This document shows positions 16,953 through 25,829 of a stretch of 59,263 nucleotides of DNA, in pieces (within the stretch, counting starts at the first letter, position 1; every line of letters starts with the position of its first letter). Origin of the DNA: a virus; IMG/VR virus record IMGVR_UViG_3300037096_000007, positions 1 to 59,263 of that record; one strand, 5' to 3'. The position numbers and the translations under genes were made by a program. The notes below the pieces were generated by a model that made no database searches, was not told the DNA's origin, and worked only from the letters and a program-made list of their open reading frames with translations.

Positions 16953-18212
16953 CTACGGCGTACTATCGGCAACTTGGCACAGCCACTCGGGGCGAGGCAC
17001 ACCACTACCGAATAGCATATCTAATCTGTCTATCGGCTGATCTGTTGAGGGTTCATAACAGACCAAGGAACGCATACTCAGCCGATCATACTCATGCCGC
17101 GCCGCAGCAATGACGCCCTTTTCGTTCGGTGGAATCCACAACGGAGCGACAACAAGCGTGATCGCATCCGGCGCATATGCGAGGTTTTCACGATACGTGA
17201 CCGACGCATTGGCGAACGGCGTCAGCACAGCGTTATTCGCAGGCGATGCCGTGACGGTCATGTATTGCTGCGGAGTATAAGGGAGGCCCGCATATGGCAC
17301 CGACGATGCAGGCGGCACAATCGGCGGATAGAACGAGATCGACGTTGCGCCTGCCGCCGCATTCTGCGTGGCAACGAACTGCGCCAGCGTACCGAGGCTT
17401 CCGTAATTCACGCGGTTGACCGCATTGACGCCGGCAAGCGTGAACACATCACCAGCGTTGACGGTGCCGCCGAGCGCGGTAACGGTGAGCGTCTGTCCGG
17501 TCTGGTTCGCACCATTTACGGTCGCTGTCGTTAGCGAGCCCGTGGTATGTGACACAACCGACTGATCCTCAAACCAGCGGAATTGCAGCGCTTCGTACAT
17601 CATACCGCTGTTGTACTGATCGCTGATCGACTTCACCGGATTGAGCAATCCGCGCAATGCCTGCTGCACTCGGGTATCCGAACGCGGCGCCATGACCACT
17701 TTCCGCATACCCTGCTCGCCGAAATTCGGGGCCGAATTTTCCTCCAATAGCGCGCGGGCGAGAGCAAAAGGCCCGTCCGTTACCGGCAGAATGTTGTTAT
17801 TGGCGTCCACATTCGCGGTGATATTGCGAACCGCCGTGGCCGTATTGACCATGACCTGCAATGCGACGTTGCCAGCCAGCGCATTGACGCGCGGAAGTAC
17901 GATGCGCTCCATGTAATCGTCAACATCCAACGTGGTTTCCGCCGACGTGAAGGCAACGTCCACATGCCGCTGCGTCGCGACAGTGAGCAAAAATTGCTGT
18001 TCCGTCGTGTCCTGAATGGCAATTCCAGGACCGTCAGTGACAGTGTATTGGTTCGCATACCGGATGCGAAGCTGCGCACCAATCCGCGCGCCTTCGATGC
18101 CGAATTGCGATTCGAACTGGCGCGATACGTTTTGGATGAAATAGTTGGTATTCAGAAACATGCGAATTGAGTACCGAGTGATCATGCTCGGCGTAAGGAT
18201 GTTGTTCGCCAT
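16953..18212 (-). CDS. Major coat protein, P22 gp5-like
   Basis: 419 aa, close to P22 gp5 (430 aa). The N-terminus (TPSMITRYSIRMFLNTNYF, QNVSRQFESQF, ARIGAQLRIRYANQYTVTDG) and core (QRHVDVAFTSAETTLDVDDY, GPFALARALLEENSAP, KVVMAPRSDTRVQQALRGL) fit the P22 coat family with the HK97 fold. A Gly/Thr-rich inserted segment at ~230-260 may correspond to the I-domain region. It is preceded in the transcript by the scaffolding gene and a small membrane protein and has a roughly 180-base untranslated leader. Confidence 0.85.
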   Translation of the reverse strand: MANNILTPSMITRYSIRMFLNTNYFIQNVSRQFESQFGIEGARIGAQLRIRYANQYTVTDGPGIAIQDTTEQQFLLTVATQRHVDVAFTSAETTLDVDDYMERIVLPRVNALAGNVALQVMVNTATAVRNITANVDANNNILPVTDGPFALARALLEENSAPNFGEQGMRKVVMAPRSDTRVQQALRGLLNPVKSISDQYNSGMMYEALQFRWFEDQSVVSHTTGSLTTATVNGANQTGQTLTVTALGGTVNAGDVFTLAGVNAVNRVNYGSLGTLAQFVATQNAAAGATSISFYPPIVPPASSVPYAGLPYTPQQYMTVTASPANNAVLTPFANASVTYRENLAYAPDAITLVVAPLWIPPNEKGVIAAARHEYDRLSMRSLVCYEPSTDQPIDRLDMLFGSGVPRPEWLCQVADSTP

Positions 18213-18330
18213 CGGGATGGCTCCTGCTTAAACCGCGCCATCTCCAGGCGCTCAAATTTGGGGAGCACATTTCTGTGCGGGTTCGTGTCCAGTCCCGAGT
18301 TGGACAGAGGCGGGAAAACCGTGTGCTTAA

Positions 18331-18368
18331 TGCCCCACGTTGGGCAAGCTAGCGTTAACCGGCGCTAG
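18331..18368. promoter_or_regulatory. Two short hairpins in the leader of the coat gene
   Basis: TGCCC (18331-18335) and GGGCA (18342-18346) can pair with a 6-base loop. CTAGCG (18349-18354) and CGCTAG (18363-18368) can pair with an 8-base loop. They lie in the ~178-base gap between a 56-aa gene and the coat gene. They could stabilise or process the coat mRNA, or be a weak attenuator; there is no U-run. The rest of 18213-18390 shows no gene that I can support. Confidence 0.35.
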
Positions 18369-18390
18369 ACCGTGAAACCTTAGCTTCCGT

Positions 18391-18561
18391 TCAATCCATT
18401 GGCATCGGCGAACCTTGCAGTCCGCCGCATAGCCATACTGGCCAGAATAACGACCGAATGAGCGCTAAGCCGAGCGTCGTAGGCATCTGCGTATGCATTA
18501 CGAATATTGCAATGGCGATGAGCATGTAGCTGCCAATTGCCATATAGAGCGCTATTCGCAT
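18391..18561 (-). CDS. 56-aa membrane protein between scaffold and coat
   Basis: Frame of 56 codons beginning MRIALYMAIGSYMLIAIAIF, a clear transmembrane segment at residues ~4-22, with a second hydrophobic stretch near residues 35-48. The ATG shares a base with the TAA of the scaffold gene (TAATG), the same junction type as at portal/46-aa gene. That supports genuine translation. No family recognised; a membrane protein inserted between scaffold and coat is unusual. Confidence 0.5.
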   Translation of the reverse strand: MRIALYMAIGSYMLIAIAIFVMHTQMPTTLGLALIRSLFWPVWLCGGLQGSPMPMD

Positions 18562-19397
18562 TAACGTCGCATCGCAGCCCGCTCTTTCATCCGCGCATTG
18601 AATTGCGCCGTGAATTGTTCGTCCGACGCTTCGTCGGAATATCCATCAACCTCTTTCGAGGCGCTCGGCGTGACGACCGGAGCGGGCGCTGGAGCCTTGC
18701 TGACAACCTTCGGCGCCGGCTTCGGCTCGACAGCGGGGATGACGGGATCAACTTTCGGTGCAGCCGCAGCGGCGATTGCCATTCGTGTAAGCTCCGCAAT
18801 TCTTCGGTTTGGGTCCATTGTCACAAGGGAAGCGGTTTTTTCGAGGTCTTGGGCGAGAGTATTCAGCAATTCATGGGCCTTATCGTTATCGACCGCCATT
18901 ACCTGAGAGACAAAATTGTCATCGTCCGCGCCCACGGCTCCAAGGGCTTTAATCGTTTCATTGAATGTTGGGCCAAACTCTTTGAAGCCCTTTTGCTTCA
19001 TCGATTCGACATCGCGGGTGAATACGAGATATTGAGCGCGCTGTTCAACATCACCATTGGCCTGCGGTGAGGGCCGGCGCTGTTCCGGTGCGGGCGCGGT
19101 AGGATCAGGTTTTGCAGCCAATCGCTCAGCGAGGCTTCTAGCCTCGGCGGCTTCGCGTTCGGCGCGCGTCGCACGTTCCTCGGCTTCACGCGCCCTTGCC
19201 CGTAGGCCGGTAGCAATATGCATTGGTACAGATTGCGGTCTTGCAGGGACAACCGGCGCTGGCGGCTCGATAACCGGCTCGGGCGCGATGACAGGCTCAA
19301 TCGGCGGCTCCACGGCGGCAATAACAGGCTCCGGCGCCGGCTCAACCGGCGTGTCGGGAGCCTGAAACAGCGGTATTCGGTATTTTAGCAGGTTCAT
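18561..19397 (-). CDS. Putative scaffolding protein, 278 aa
   Basis: Pro/Glu/Val-rich N-terminus (~10-55, repeats of EPVI/APEP), then a charged helix with coiled-coil character (ARAREAEERATRAEREAAEA). The Ala/Val/Pro-rich middle leads to a basic C-terminal end (AQFNARMKERAAMRR), which in P22-type scaffolds is the coat-binding helix. Located between portal and coat as in P22 gp8. No sequence motif is decisive; assignment rests on composition, length and order. Confidence 0.65.
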   Translation of the reverse strand: MNLLKYRIPLFQAPDTPVEPAPEPVIAAVEPPIEPVIAPEPVIEPPAPVVPARPQSVPMHIATGLRARAREAEERATRAEREAAEARSLAERLAAKPDPTAPAPEQRRPSPQANGDVEQRAQYLVFTRDVESMKQKGFKEFGPTFNETIKALGAVGADDDNFVSQVMAVDNDKAHELLNTLAQDLEKTASLVTMDPNRRIAELTRMAIAAAAAPKVDPVIPAVEPKPAPKVVSKAPAPAPVVTPSASKEVDGYSDEASDEQFTAQFNARMKERAAMRR

Positions 19398-19406
19398 GGG
19401 CTGATC

Positions 19407-19844
19407 CTAGTGGCGTGTAGCGGCGGAATTCAGCAAAAGCGCGCGGAAATTCGGCACTTTTCCAAATCGCTCGATGATTTTCTTATTTTCGTTACGATCA
19501 CCGAGAAATTGCTGCGAATTCGGTGCGATTTGCAGCCTATTGTCGGTTTCCTGACCGTCCGCCAGCATCGCTTGCAGCACCAATGCAAGGTGCATCTTGC
19601 GCGCGTCCTCGGGCGGTGTTTTTGGGTCGCCCAACCGCTCCGCATATAGTTGGCGGCATGGCTCGATAAAGGTTTTCCAGTTCGCATCGGCGAATTTGTA
19701 TTCATCGGGCCAGTTGATACGGAATTTATCCGAGCGATTCATGCCGTGAAACTCGCCAGCGATTTGCTTGGCGTCATTACAAAGCATCCGCACCAGGCTC
19801 ATGGCCTCTCGTTTGGTGATTTTCTCGCCGTTGATTTCGATCAT
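19407..19844 (-). CDS. Unrecognised protein, 145 aa, portal-scaffold interval
   Basis: Mostly helical charged sequence (TKREAMSLVRMLCNDAKQIA, GEFHGMNRSDKFRINWP, FIEPCRQLYAERLGDPKTPP, KMHLALVLQAML). No family recognised. Its ATG overlaps the TGA of the 49-aa gene (ATGA), so it is translationally coupled. Presumably a phage assembly accessory. Confidence 0.6.
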   Translation of the reverse strand: MIEINGEKITKREAMSLVRMLCNDAKQIAGEFHGMNRSDKFRINWPDEYKFADANWKTFIEPCRQLYAERLGDPKTPPEDARKMHLALVLQAMLADGQETDNRLQIAPNSQQFLGDRNENKKIIERFGKVPNFRALLLNSAATRH

Positions 19845-19990
19845 TTCCCGCTCGGCGGCTTGCCGGGATTGACGACAAGCTTGCCGCCCTTGATACCGGC
19901 CTTCAATTCCATATCGCGCTGGTTGTTCGGATCATTGCGATCCGGCATCCCTGTCGTCGGCATCGGTTTTGGAGTGACATATTCAGGCAT
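19841..19990 (-). CDS. 49-aa basic/Pro-rich protein
   Basis: MPEYVTPKPMPTTGMPDRND begins this frame; the C-terminus is Lys/Gly/Pro-rich. Both ends are shared with neighbours: the start base is the last base of the preceding stop, and the stop overlaps the next ATG. This is what one expects of a real gene in a packed operon. Function unknown, probably disordered. Confidence 0.55.
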   Translation of the reverse strand: MPEYVTPKPMPTTGMPDRNDPNNQRDMELKAGIKGGKLVVNPGKPPSGK

Positions 19991-20313
19991 TATTCAGCTC
20001 CATATCCCGGCATTTGCTTTACCGGCATCCACCCGCTGCAAAATGACCACGCGGGCGACTTCGGACGCCTAATTTCCGCCAATTCACGCATCACGTCAAT
20101 AAGCCTGTCATTCGTGGCCATCAACCTGCCTTGCGTCTCAATTAGCCGCGCATAGGTGATAATATGCGCCTTATGGCTTTCTTCAAGTTCGTTGGCCGCC
20201 GCTTCGATCATACCGCGCTCGGAAACCGATAGCTCTTTCCTGTCGCGAGCGATAATCCGCAAATCATCGAACGCATTGGTTTGCTCGTTCATGATGGCGG
20301 CCATATCCATCAT
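19990..20313 (-). CDS. Helical protein, 107 aa
   Basis: Start chosen at the ATG at 20313 (GGAAGG 7 bases upstream) rather than the earlier GTG. Helical and charged throughout (NAFDDLRIIARDRKELSVSE, RGMIEAAANELEESHKAHII, RLMATNDRLIDVMRELAEIR), compatible with a coiled coil. C-terminal Cys/Trp/Pro-rich end. No family recognised. Confidence 0.55.
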   Translation of the reverse strand: MMDMAAIMNEQTNAFDDLRIIARDRKELSVSERGMIEAAANELEESHKAHIITYARLIETQGRLMATNDRLIDVMRELAEIRRPKSPAWSFCSGWMPVKQMPGYGAE

Positions 20314-20510
20314 GCCGAGACCTTCCACGGAAGGCGAATTTCGCCGTGGTCATGCTGCTTTTTAATCAGTTTACATTCCTGCACTATGGCCGGATGATAG
20401 AACCGTTGAGCGAATTCACTGTCGGCGATCATCAGTGCGAATGCGAACTTATCGGCACTAAACCTACGCGATTGCAATTGATGAAACATGCACTCTTGAG
20501 CGGGCGTCAT
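20310..20510 (-). CDS. 66-aa protein
   Basis: Short soluble-looking protein (MTPAQECMFHQLQSRRFSAD, FALMIADSEFAQRFYHP, ECKLIKKQHDHGE). Overlaps both neighbours by 4 bases (ATGA junctions). Function unknown. Confidence 0.55.
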   Translation of the reverse strand: MTPAQECMFHQLQSRRFSADKFAFALMIADSEFAQRFYHPAIVQECKLIKKQHDHGEIRLPWKVSA

Positions 20511-20647
20511 TTGCGTTTTTTCCTCTTGGCCTCGCGCTGGACAGAGTAAGCAATCGCCGCCGCTTGCTTCACGGGCTTGCCTGCCAATACCTCGCGGCGA
20601 ATATTACCGCTCCGCGCCGCATTGGAGGACGATTTTTTCAGAGGCAT
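20507..20647 (-). CDS. 46-aa Lys/Arg/Ala-rich protein next to portal
   Basis: MPLKKSSSNAARSGNIRREV then GKPVKQAAAIAYSVQ and a basic tail. The pattern 'P.K..SS...  S.NI...... GKP.KQA.AIA.S' is a recurrent small phage protein beside portal genes, of unknown role. It starts within the TAATG junction with the portal stop. The basic tail suggests nucleic acid or capsid contact (inference). Confidence 0.65.
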   Translation of the reverse strand: MPLKKSSSNAARSGNIRREVLAGKPVKQAAAIAYSVQREAKRKKRK

Positions 20648-22833
20648 TATGAACCGCTCCCATTCATCCCCGGTGGATTTGGATCAGGATTTAACGCTGC
20701 CTCATTGACCTGCGAAATGGTGTCGTAAATGTGCTGATGACCGGCCATCATAATGTCGTGGTTGAATTGCGCTTTCTGTGCTGGCGTTAGCAACAATTCC
20801 TTGAGCGCCTTGATTTCATATTCCATGCGCTTCGTGTCAGCATTGAACGCCTCAATATCGTGCCGCTCATCGCGCCCGCGAACCTTCAAATTCATGTCGG
20901 CTAGCTTCGTCATTAGCTCGGCATTGAGAGCGGTAAGCCGCTGCGCTTGCTGTTGCAGCGCGATCATCTGTGGCTCGGCATTGTCATTAAAGAGATAGGG
21001 CTTTTGCGCCTTAATCTCTTTCTGTAACCGCTCCATGATTTCGGTGGCGCCGGGGAAATCGCCATACTTGAACAACAAATCGGCGGCAACAGCAGCCAAT
21101 TCCTTGTTGTTTTGCATGATTGCCGACATGGCGTCCCACGCTTCCTGACGTTGCGTCGCATAATCAGGACCAGGATCGGAAACGCATTCGTATTCGCCAA
21201 CCTTCGGATTGAATACGAGTTTGACGGCTTCCTCATCCTCTTTAACCTGAGACAATTCCTGCACGGCTTCGTCCTGGTTCGGATCAATCTTGATCCACCG
21301 TTTGTCGTTATTCTCGTCCAGAATATGAAGCGTGCGCTCGGTATCGTAAATCTTCGGGATCAAGTCGAGAAGCTGGACGCCGATATAGCGCAGCATGTCG
21401 CTTTGATGCTCGGGGAAATGATAGGTGGCCTCATCGCCTTGCTGTTGGCGCATACCAATAGCTTTACCCGATGCTGCCGCCTGCTGATCCTCCATTCCCA
21501 TTTTGGATTGGTATTGACCAGATATCATCATCATATGGCGATCAGCAGCCTCCATTCCCTGCATATGCGCTTCGGATGGAGCGGGAGGCTGTAGCCGCGT
21601 GGGCGGATCAATCTTTTGCAGCCCTTCCGGGGCTTCGTCATCAATGTCGTTATAGAGAATGACCGGGAAGCCGTTGATATTTAGCGTCTTGTATTGCTCT
21701 TGCCCCTCAATCGAACGGGCCGGAGCCATGAACGGCGATTTAGGTTGTAGCGCAACAATCTCGACCGCCATACTGGAATTGTAATTCAGCATTCGTTGGG
21801 CGTCGATCAATGGTCGCGTGTGACCCTTAAGATCAAGCGTCGCGTCGATGACAAGCTCGCGCCCGACACACCTGCAAATCGGAATATATTTCCCAGCCCA
21901 ATCGCCACGATCAATAATCGTATTGCCGGCTATCAAAAACCACTTGACCTCATCGTTGAAAACACTGCGTGTTCCGCCGTCGATCACGCCATTCTCAATG
22001 TCGTCCATCAAGGCTTTGTAAATCTCAGCGCCGCTTTCCTCTCGAATTTCTGATGCGAGCTTTTCAACCTCGTTGCCGTCATCCTGCTTATACCAAACAT
22101 AGGTATCCGGCGTCTGTTCCTTGCGAAAATACTTCGCAAGCATGATTTCCTTATCGGTCAGCCAGCTTGCAAACGCGCTATCAACCGGTGCGGTGCCAAC
22201 CTTATCCTTCCACTTCGGATACTTCCGGTTGAATTCTTTGCGCGGCATCCGGTCAAACACGAAACCGAAATTTGCGTCGGAGCCATCAGTCTCACGAATC
22301 CATGGATCGAGATAAACACCAGTCGGATCGCGTGACGCCTTGAGGTAAATATCCTGATTGCGCGAGCGATTGGAAACATAGGCCGTCTCGATCAAACAAT
22401 AGCCGATACCACCATCAACCTGTTGCTCGGTGATCTTGCGTTTGACCGCCCCGAACTTTGAAATGTCCTCAATCCGTTTGATGATGCTATTCATCACCTT
22501 GGCGGATTCGTAGGTCGCTAATCCTCCGGTCGGGCGAACCTTGACGCCGAAATTACTCTTGGAAAGCTGGTTGATGATAAGATCGTTATGAACGCGCGTG
22601 TTGTTAATCGTGAGGCAAACGCCATCCTCACCATTCCGCGTCTCGTAAATCTTTGTTGGCCATTGCCATGCATTGCGTGCATCGGCATTGGCGAATTTTA
22701 TATCCTCTCTGATTCGTTCGTCTTGGACGCCCTGCCAATCCTGACAGGCTTTCCACCGCTCGGTCGCCTCTAGGACAATAGCCGCATCGGTCGTGGCCGG
22801 CTTGCCATCATCAGGCTCGATAGGAGCAACCAT
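20647..22833 (-). CDS. Portal protein, P22 gp1-like
   Basis: 728 aa, matching the P22 portal (725 aa). Characteristic segments: WQGVQDERIREDIKFANADA, NAWQWPTKIYETRNG, LTINNTRVHNDLIINQLSKS, RRITEQQ-like ITEQQVDGGIGYCLIETAY, and CVGRELVIDATLDLKGHTRP. The C-terminal third is a long helical barrel region (LTALNAELMTKLADMNLKVR and following). Forms the dodecameric DNA-entry vertex and docks the terminase; shares its first base with the terminase stop. Confidence 0.9.
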   Translation of the reverse strand: MVAPIEPDDGKPATTDAAIVLEATERWKACQDWQGVQDERIREDIKFANADARNAWQWPTKIYETRNGEDGVCLTINNTRVHNDLIINQLSKSNFGVKVRPTGGLATYESAKVMNSIIKRIEDISKFGAVKRKITEQQVDGGIGYCLIETAYVSNRSRNQDIYLKASRDPTGVYLDPWIRETDGSDANFGFVFDRMPRKEFNRKYPKWKDKVGTAPVDSAFASWLTDKEIMLAKYFRKEQTPDTYVWYKQDDGNEVEKLASEIREESGAEIYKALMDDIENGVIDGGTRSVFNDEVKWFLIAGNTIIDRGDWAGKYIPICRCVGRELVIDATLDLKGHTRPLIDAQRMLNYNSSMAVEIVALQPKSPFMAPARSIEGQEQYKTLNINGFPVILYNDIDDEAPEGLQKIDPPTRLQPPAPSEAHMQGMEAADRHMMMISGQYQSKMGMEDQQAAASGKAIGMRQQQGDEATYHFPEHQSDMLRYIGVQLLDLIPKIYDTERTLHILDENNDKRWIKIDPNQDEAVQELSQVKEDEEAVKLVFNPKVGEYECVSDPGPDYATQRQEAWDAMSAIMQNNKELAAVAADLLFKYGDFPGATEIMERLQKEIKAQKPYLFNDNAEPQMIALQQQAQRLTALNAELMTKLADMNLKVRGRDERHDIEAFNADTKRMEYEIKALKELLLTPAQKAQFNHDIMMAGHQHIYDTISQVNEAALNPDPNPPGMNGSGS

Positions 22834-25598
22834 TACCTGCGAGCCATCCAGCCTGTACCGCGCTCGGTGGGCATATCAGAGGATGGTTTATTGAGAATGG
22901 CAGGCGTAACGCGCATGGCCTTTTTCATGGCGATCACCATTCCCTTTTCACCCTCCGACCACGCCATCATGACCGCATCGCCCTTGTCCGGGCTTCGTCC
23001 AAGCCGATCCGGTTTTTTCAGATCGTCTTTCGGCTCAACCAAAATGCCGTTCGGCGTAAGTTTCCACCGTGGCGATGTCAGATCGGCGAGCAACTGAGGA
23101 TCAGGCGGCAATGCGATTGGCGAGCCACCATCCTGGTCCGGGTCAAGCGCCTCACGAAATCGCCATGCGATCTCAGCGCGTTTGTTAAAAAATGAAAGCT
23201 GTTTATCCTTCGTGCGCTCATTAGAGCTATTGGCCGCATTGAATGGCCGAACGTCAATCCGGTTGTCGTTCAACCGCTCCTTAGCCGCGCCGCCATAACC
23301 GCCGCCCATGTCCATCACGATCACGGCGCTATTTCTGCGAACCTCAACCACAAGCGCAGCGACCGATGAACCTGTCGGCGTTAATATGCCGGGTCGCTCA
23401 ATCAACGAGCCATACCAAGGCCCAAACCGAGGCGCTAAAACCGTCCTATCAGCGCCGCCCTGCGCAACGTCCACACCGACCGCTGTCATTTGCGCGCCGC
23501 TCGGCGCGGTAGGTCGCCATCGTTCCTGCGCGGCCCTTACCCATGCGGTCGGGATAACCTGCCACTCGTGGTCCTCGCGCCCGACAACGAAATCGCCGTT
23601 GAGCAATTGGCTTCGCAAAGGCTCCGGTAATGCCTGGATTTGCGCGCGATAGCCTGTGTTAGCGAGATACGGATTATTCCGCAGTAGCGATTGAATGAAC
23701 GTCCGCGTCTGAGGCTGCACGACCTCCGTGTTGTCGTCGCCCGCGTTTATCTCGGCTTCGGTGGCATAGCGCCAATCCAAGCCGTCGCCCTTGAATACGA
23801 TTGGCGCACCATCTGGCACCCAAACGGTCGAACCATCCCTGTCAGGACCAGTAACCGCCCATCGTAATTCGCCTTGGACCGCAGGCTTAGAGAATTTTGG
23901 ATCGAGCCAAGGCGCAAACCACTCAATGAGCCATTCGCCTTCGCCACCAGTCGGAGGGTTGCTGGCGATTATCATACGGCGACGCTGCTGCGGATCAACG
24001 CTACGCAGCCAGCCTAGAACGAACCGAACCTTTTGCTTTCCGAGTTGCGCACCTTCGTCAAAGCCGATGAAATCATGCGGCCGGCCGCGCCAGCTTTCTT
24101 CAGAGCCGGGCCGCTCCAAGTGCCCAAGCTCAAGCAATTTATTTCCCGTTCGCAGCGTTTTTTGCTGGCCGTTCCAGCCGTCACGTCCAGCCAGCGCTAG
24201 CAATCGTTCCTCAAGGCCGCGAAGGTCCGTACTTTGCTTGCGGAATATGACCGCGTTTTGATGATTGTTAAGCGCTATGCCGCAAAGTAAATCGCTGTTG
24301 TGCGTCGGGACCATTCCATAGCCGCATAGATACTGACGCGACGGACTGTCAACCGAAATACATTTCACCGGAACAGAACTAATCTCTCTGATACTCTCAA
24401 TGTATCGCCGGAAAACTGTCGACCTATGGCCGGCTGTTTTTTGTCGTTTTAATTTCCTATCAATACGAAATGCTTGGAATGAAGCGAGGAATTTGATTCT
24501 ATATTTTGGGCCAATTAGCCGTCCATTTAACTTAGCATCGCCGATGCTAATATTCGCTTTGCAACCAAGCGACCTAATTAACTCCAGAACGCCAAACGCC
24601 AATTTTTCGGACACCACAGAAAATTCACATTGCCCTCGTGCGTCAGCATAACCATCAGTATCCATAAGCCCTTGAAGCAGGGCTATGCGCTGCATGATCG
24701 AGGAACGCAAATATATTTCAGGGATCGCCTTAGCTCGGATAAGGCCAGCCGCGCGAAGGGCAACTCTTAATCCACCGACGACACCATAGTCTAGCTTTGT
24801 TGAACCTTTTGTAAGTTTCCATCCGCTCTGTTCAACAGTTTGCGAAAACAACTCCACCATTTGCGGCTCGGCCATCGTAATGCGAGCGCCGGAACTTGTG
24901 CCATCACCGAGCCACGCACCGAGCAAATATGGCTCAATCGGGAGTTTGATATCATCGCAATCTAGTGGCCCGCATACGGCTACAGAATGATTTAGGCGTT
25001 TCGCGTCGAAAATAGTTTGTGAAAGCTCCAGTGTTGTTCGTACGCCGCCAAGGAAACGTTGCGGTCTAAGCGGCCTTGCTGCATTAGCTAACTTATCACG
25101 CGACCATTTTCCAGTTGATCTACTAAGACGCCGTGAGCGGCGTTTGGCCCGCCACATTACGCTCTGTCGAAGAAACGCCATTCTCTCGGAAGCAGAAAAA
25201 GTAAACCAACCATGTTCAGCATCGGCAACAATAGAGTTTCCATCGGAAAACCCAATCTCAAAGCATCGCCTTCCGATCATAACTGGAGACACAGCAGTAA
25301 TACGGCATACTTTCCCGTCATTATCAAAAACGTTATCGCCTACCTGAAGTTCTCCCATTGATTTCCAGCCGCTAGGGACCGGGATGGGAGTCTTGATATA
25401 AAGAGCTTTCCCGCCGCCCGCCGCGCCGCCGAATAGCATTAAATCGGCTTCACTATAATAAGCCTGTAGCTGCGGCTCATTGCGAGGATCAGGAAGCCAT
25501 TTAGCTGCCAATTCCGGCTTCAATAGCGCGTCAAGCTGCGCTTTCTCATCCGGCTTTAATGAGGCGATGTATGCGCGAGGATCGGATATGGCGAGCAT
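22833..25598 (-). CDS. Terminase large subunit interrupted by an intein (921-aa precursor)
   Basis: Exteins: residues 1-64 and 435-921, 551 aa after splicing. The Walker A loop is split: ...LFGGAAGGGK (57-64) ends extein 1 and S435 begins extein 2, restoring GGAAGGGKS. Walker B is DFIGFDEG with Asp514 and Glu515. The C-terminal nuclease domain has the RNase H-like pattern GVDVAQGGADRT (Asp710, Asp717) and IVMDMGGGYGG (Asp763), and a later SPDKGDAVMMAW. The enzyme translocates DNA through the portal and cuts concatemers. Without splicing the P-loop is broken, so packaging depends on the intein. The gene lies directly upstream of the portal gene; the TerS-like gene is 4 kb upstream, separated by fibre genes. 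Confidence 0.93.
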   Translation of the reverse strand: MLAISDPRAYIASLKPDEKAQLDALLKPELAAKWLPDPRNEPQLQAYYSEADLMLFGGAAGGGKALYIKTPIPVPSGWKSMGELQVGDNVFDNDGKVCRITAVSPVMIGRRCFEIGFSDGNSIVADAEHGWFTFSASERMAFLRQSVMWRAKRRSRRLSRSTGKWSRDKLANAARPLRPQRFLGGVRTTLELSQTIFDAKRLNHSVAVCGPLDCDDIKLPIEPYLLGAWLGDGTSSGARITMAEPQMVELFSQTVEQSGWKLTKGSTKLDYGVVGGLRVALRAAGLIRAKAIPEIYLRSSIMQRIALLQGLMDTDGYADARGQCEFSVVSEKLAFGVLELIRSLGCKANISIGDAKLNGRLIGPKYRIKFLASFQAFRIDRKLKRQKTAGHRSTVFRRYIESIREISSVPVKCISVDSPSRQYLCGYGMVPTHNSDLLCGIALNNHQNAVIFRKQSTDLRGLEERLLALAGRDGWNGQQKTLRTGNKLLELGHLERPGSEESWRGRPHDFIGFDEGAQLGKQKVRFVLGWLRSVDPQQRRRMIIASNPPTGGEGEWLIEWFAPWLDPKFSKPAVQGELRWAVTGPDRDGSTVWVPDGAPIVFKGDGLDWRYATEAEINAGDDNTEVVQPQTRTFIQSLLRNNPYLANTGYRAQIQALPEPLRSQLLNGDFVVGREDHEWQVIPTAWVRAAQERWRPTAPSGAQMTAVGVDVAQGGADRTVLAPRFGPWYGSLIERPGILTPTGSSVAALVVEVRRNSAVIVMDMGGGYGGAAKERLNDNRIDVRPFNAANSSNERTKDKQLSFFNKRAEIAWRFREALDPDQDGGSPIALPPDPQLLADLTSPRWKLTPNGILVEPKDDLKKPDRLGRSPDKGDAVMMAWSEGEKGMVIAMKKAMRVTPAILNKPSSDMPTERGTGWMARR
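24297..25406 (-). mobile_element. Intein with LAGLIDADG endonuclease, class 3 (WCT) signature
   Basis: Residues 65-434 of the terminase precursor (370 aa). The first residue is Ala, so there is no N-terminal Cys/Ser/Thr nucleophile. Block B reads IVADAEHGWF with His129 and Trp131 (position B:12). Block F has VKCISVD with Cys413 (F:4). Block G ends VPTHN with Thr432, His433, Asn434 and is followed by Ser435 (+1). Trp-Cys-Thr at these three places is the defining triplet of class 3 inteins, where the block F Cys makes the first branched intermediate. Two LAGLIDADG motifs are present, YLLGAWLGDG (~224-233) and LLQGLMDTDG (~307-316), so the homing endonuclease appears intact. Confidence 0.93.
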
Positions 25599-25603
25599 AC
25601 AGT

Positions 25604-25798
25604 TTAGTTTGCAATGTCCAATTCTGCCTTCGGCTCAATAGTTAGTCCTATGCGGCCAACAGTCGTGACGTTAAGATGAGTAATGGCATGTTCGGCGCTA
25701 GCACCGAGACCGCGCAATGCTAGCGGCAATATTGAAAGTATCATCCCGACCAACAACAGCCGGCGCGCATTTAATTGGTGGAACAGCGGGGACTGCAT
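25604..25798 (-). CDS. 64-aa membrane protein upstream of terminase
   Basis: Good ribosome site (GGAGAGAG a few bases before ATG 25798). Residues ~14-33 (LLLVGMILSILPLALRGLGA) form a membrane span, preceded by a His/Arg-containing N-terminus. No family recognised. Lies between the S74 fibre gene and terL in the same transcript. Confidence 0.55.
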   Translation of the reverse strand: MQSPLFHQLNARRLLLVGMILSILPLALRGLGASAEHAITHLNVTTVGRIGLTIEPKAELDIAN

Positions 25799-25829
25799 TT
25801 TCTCTCTCCAACAGAAGATGTGTCGCTTG

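Noticed and set aside
21112-21594. Plus-strand frames within the portal gene
   Set aside because: Antisense shadows of a conserved portal protein.
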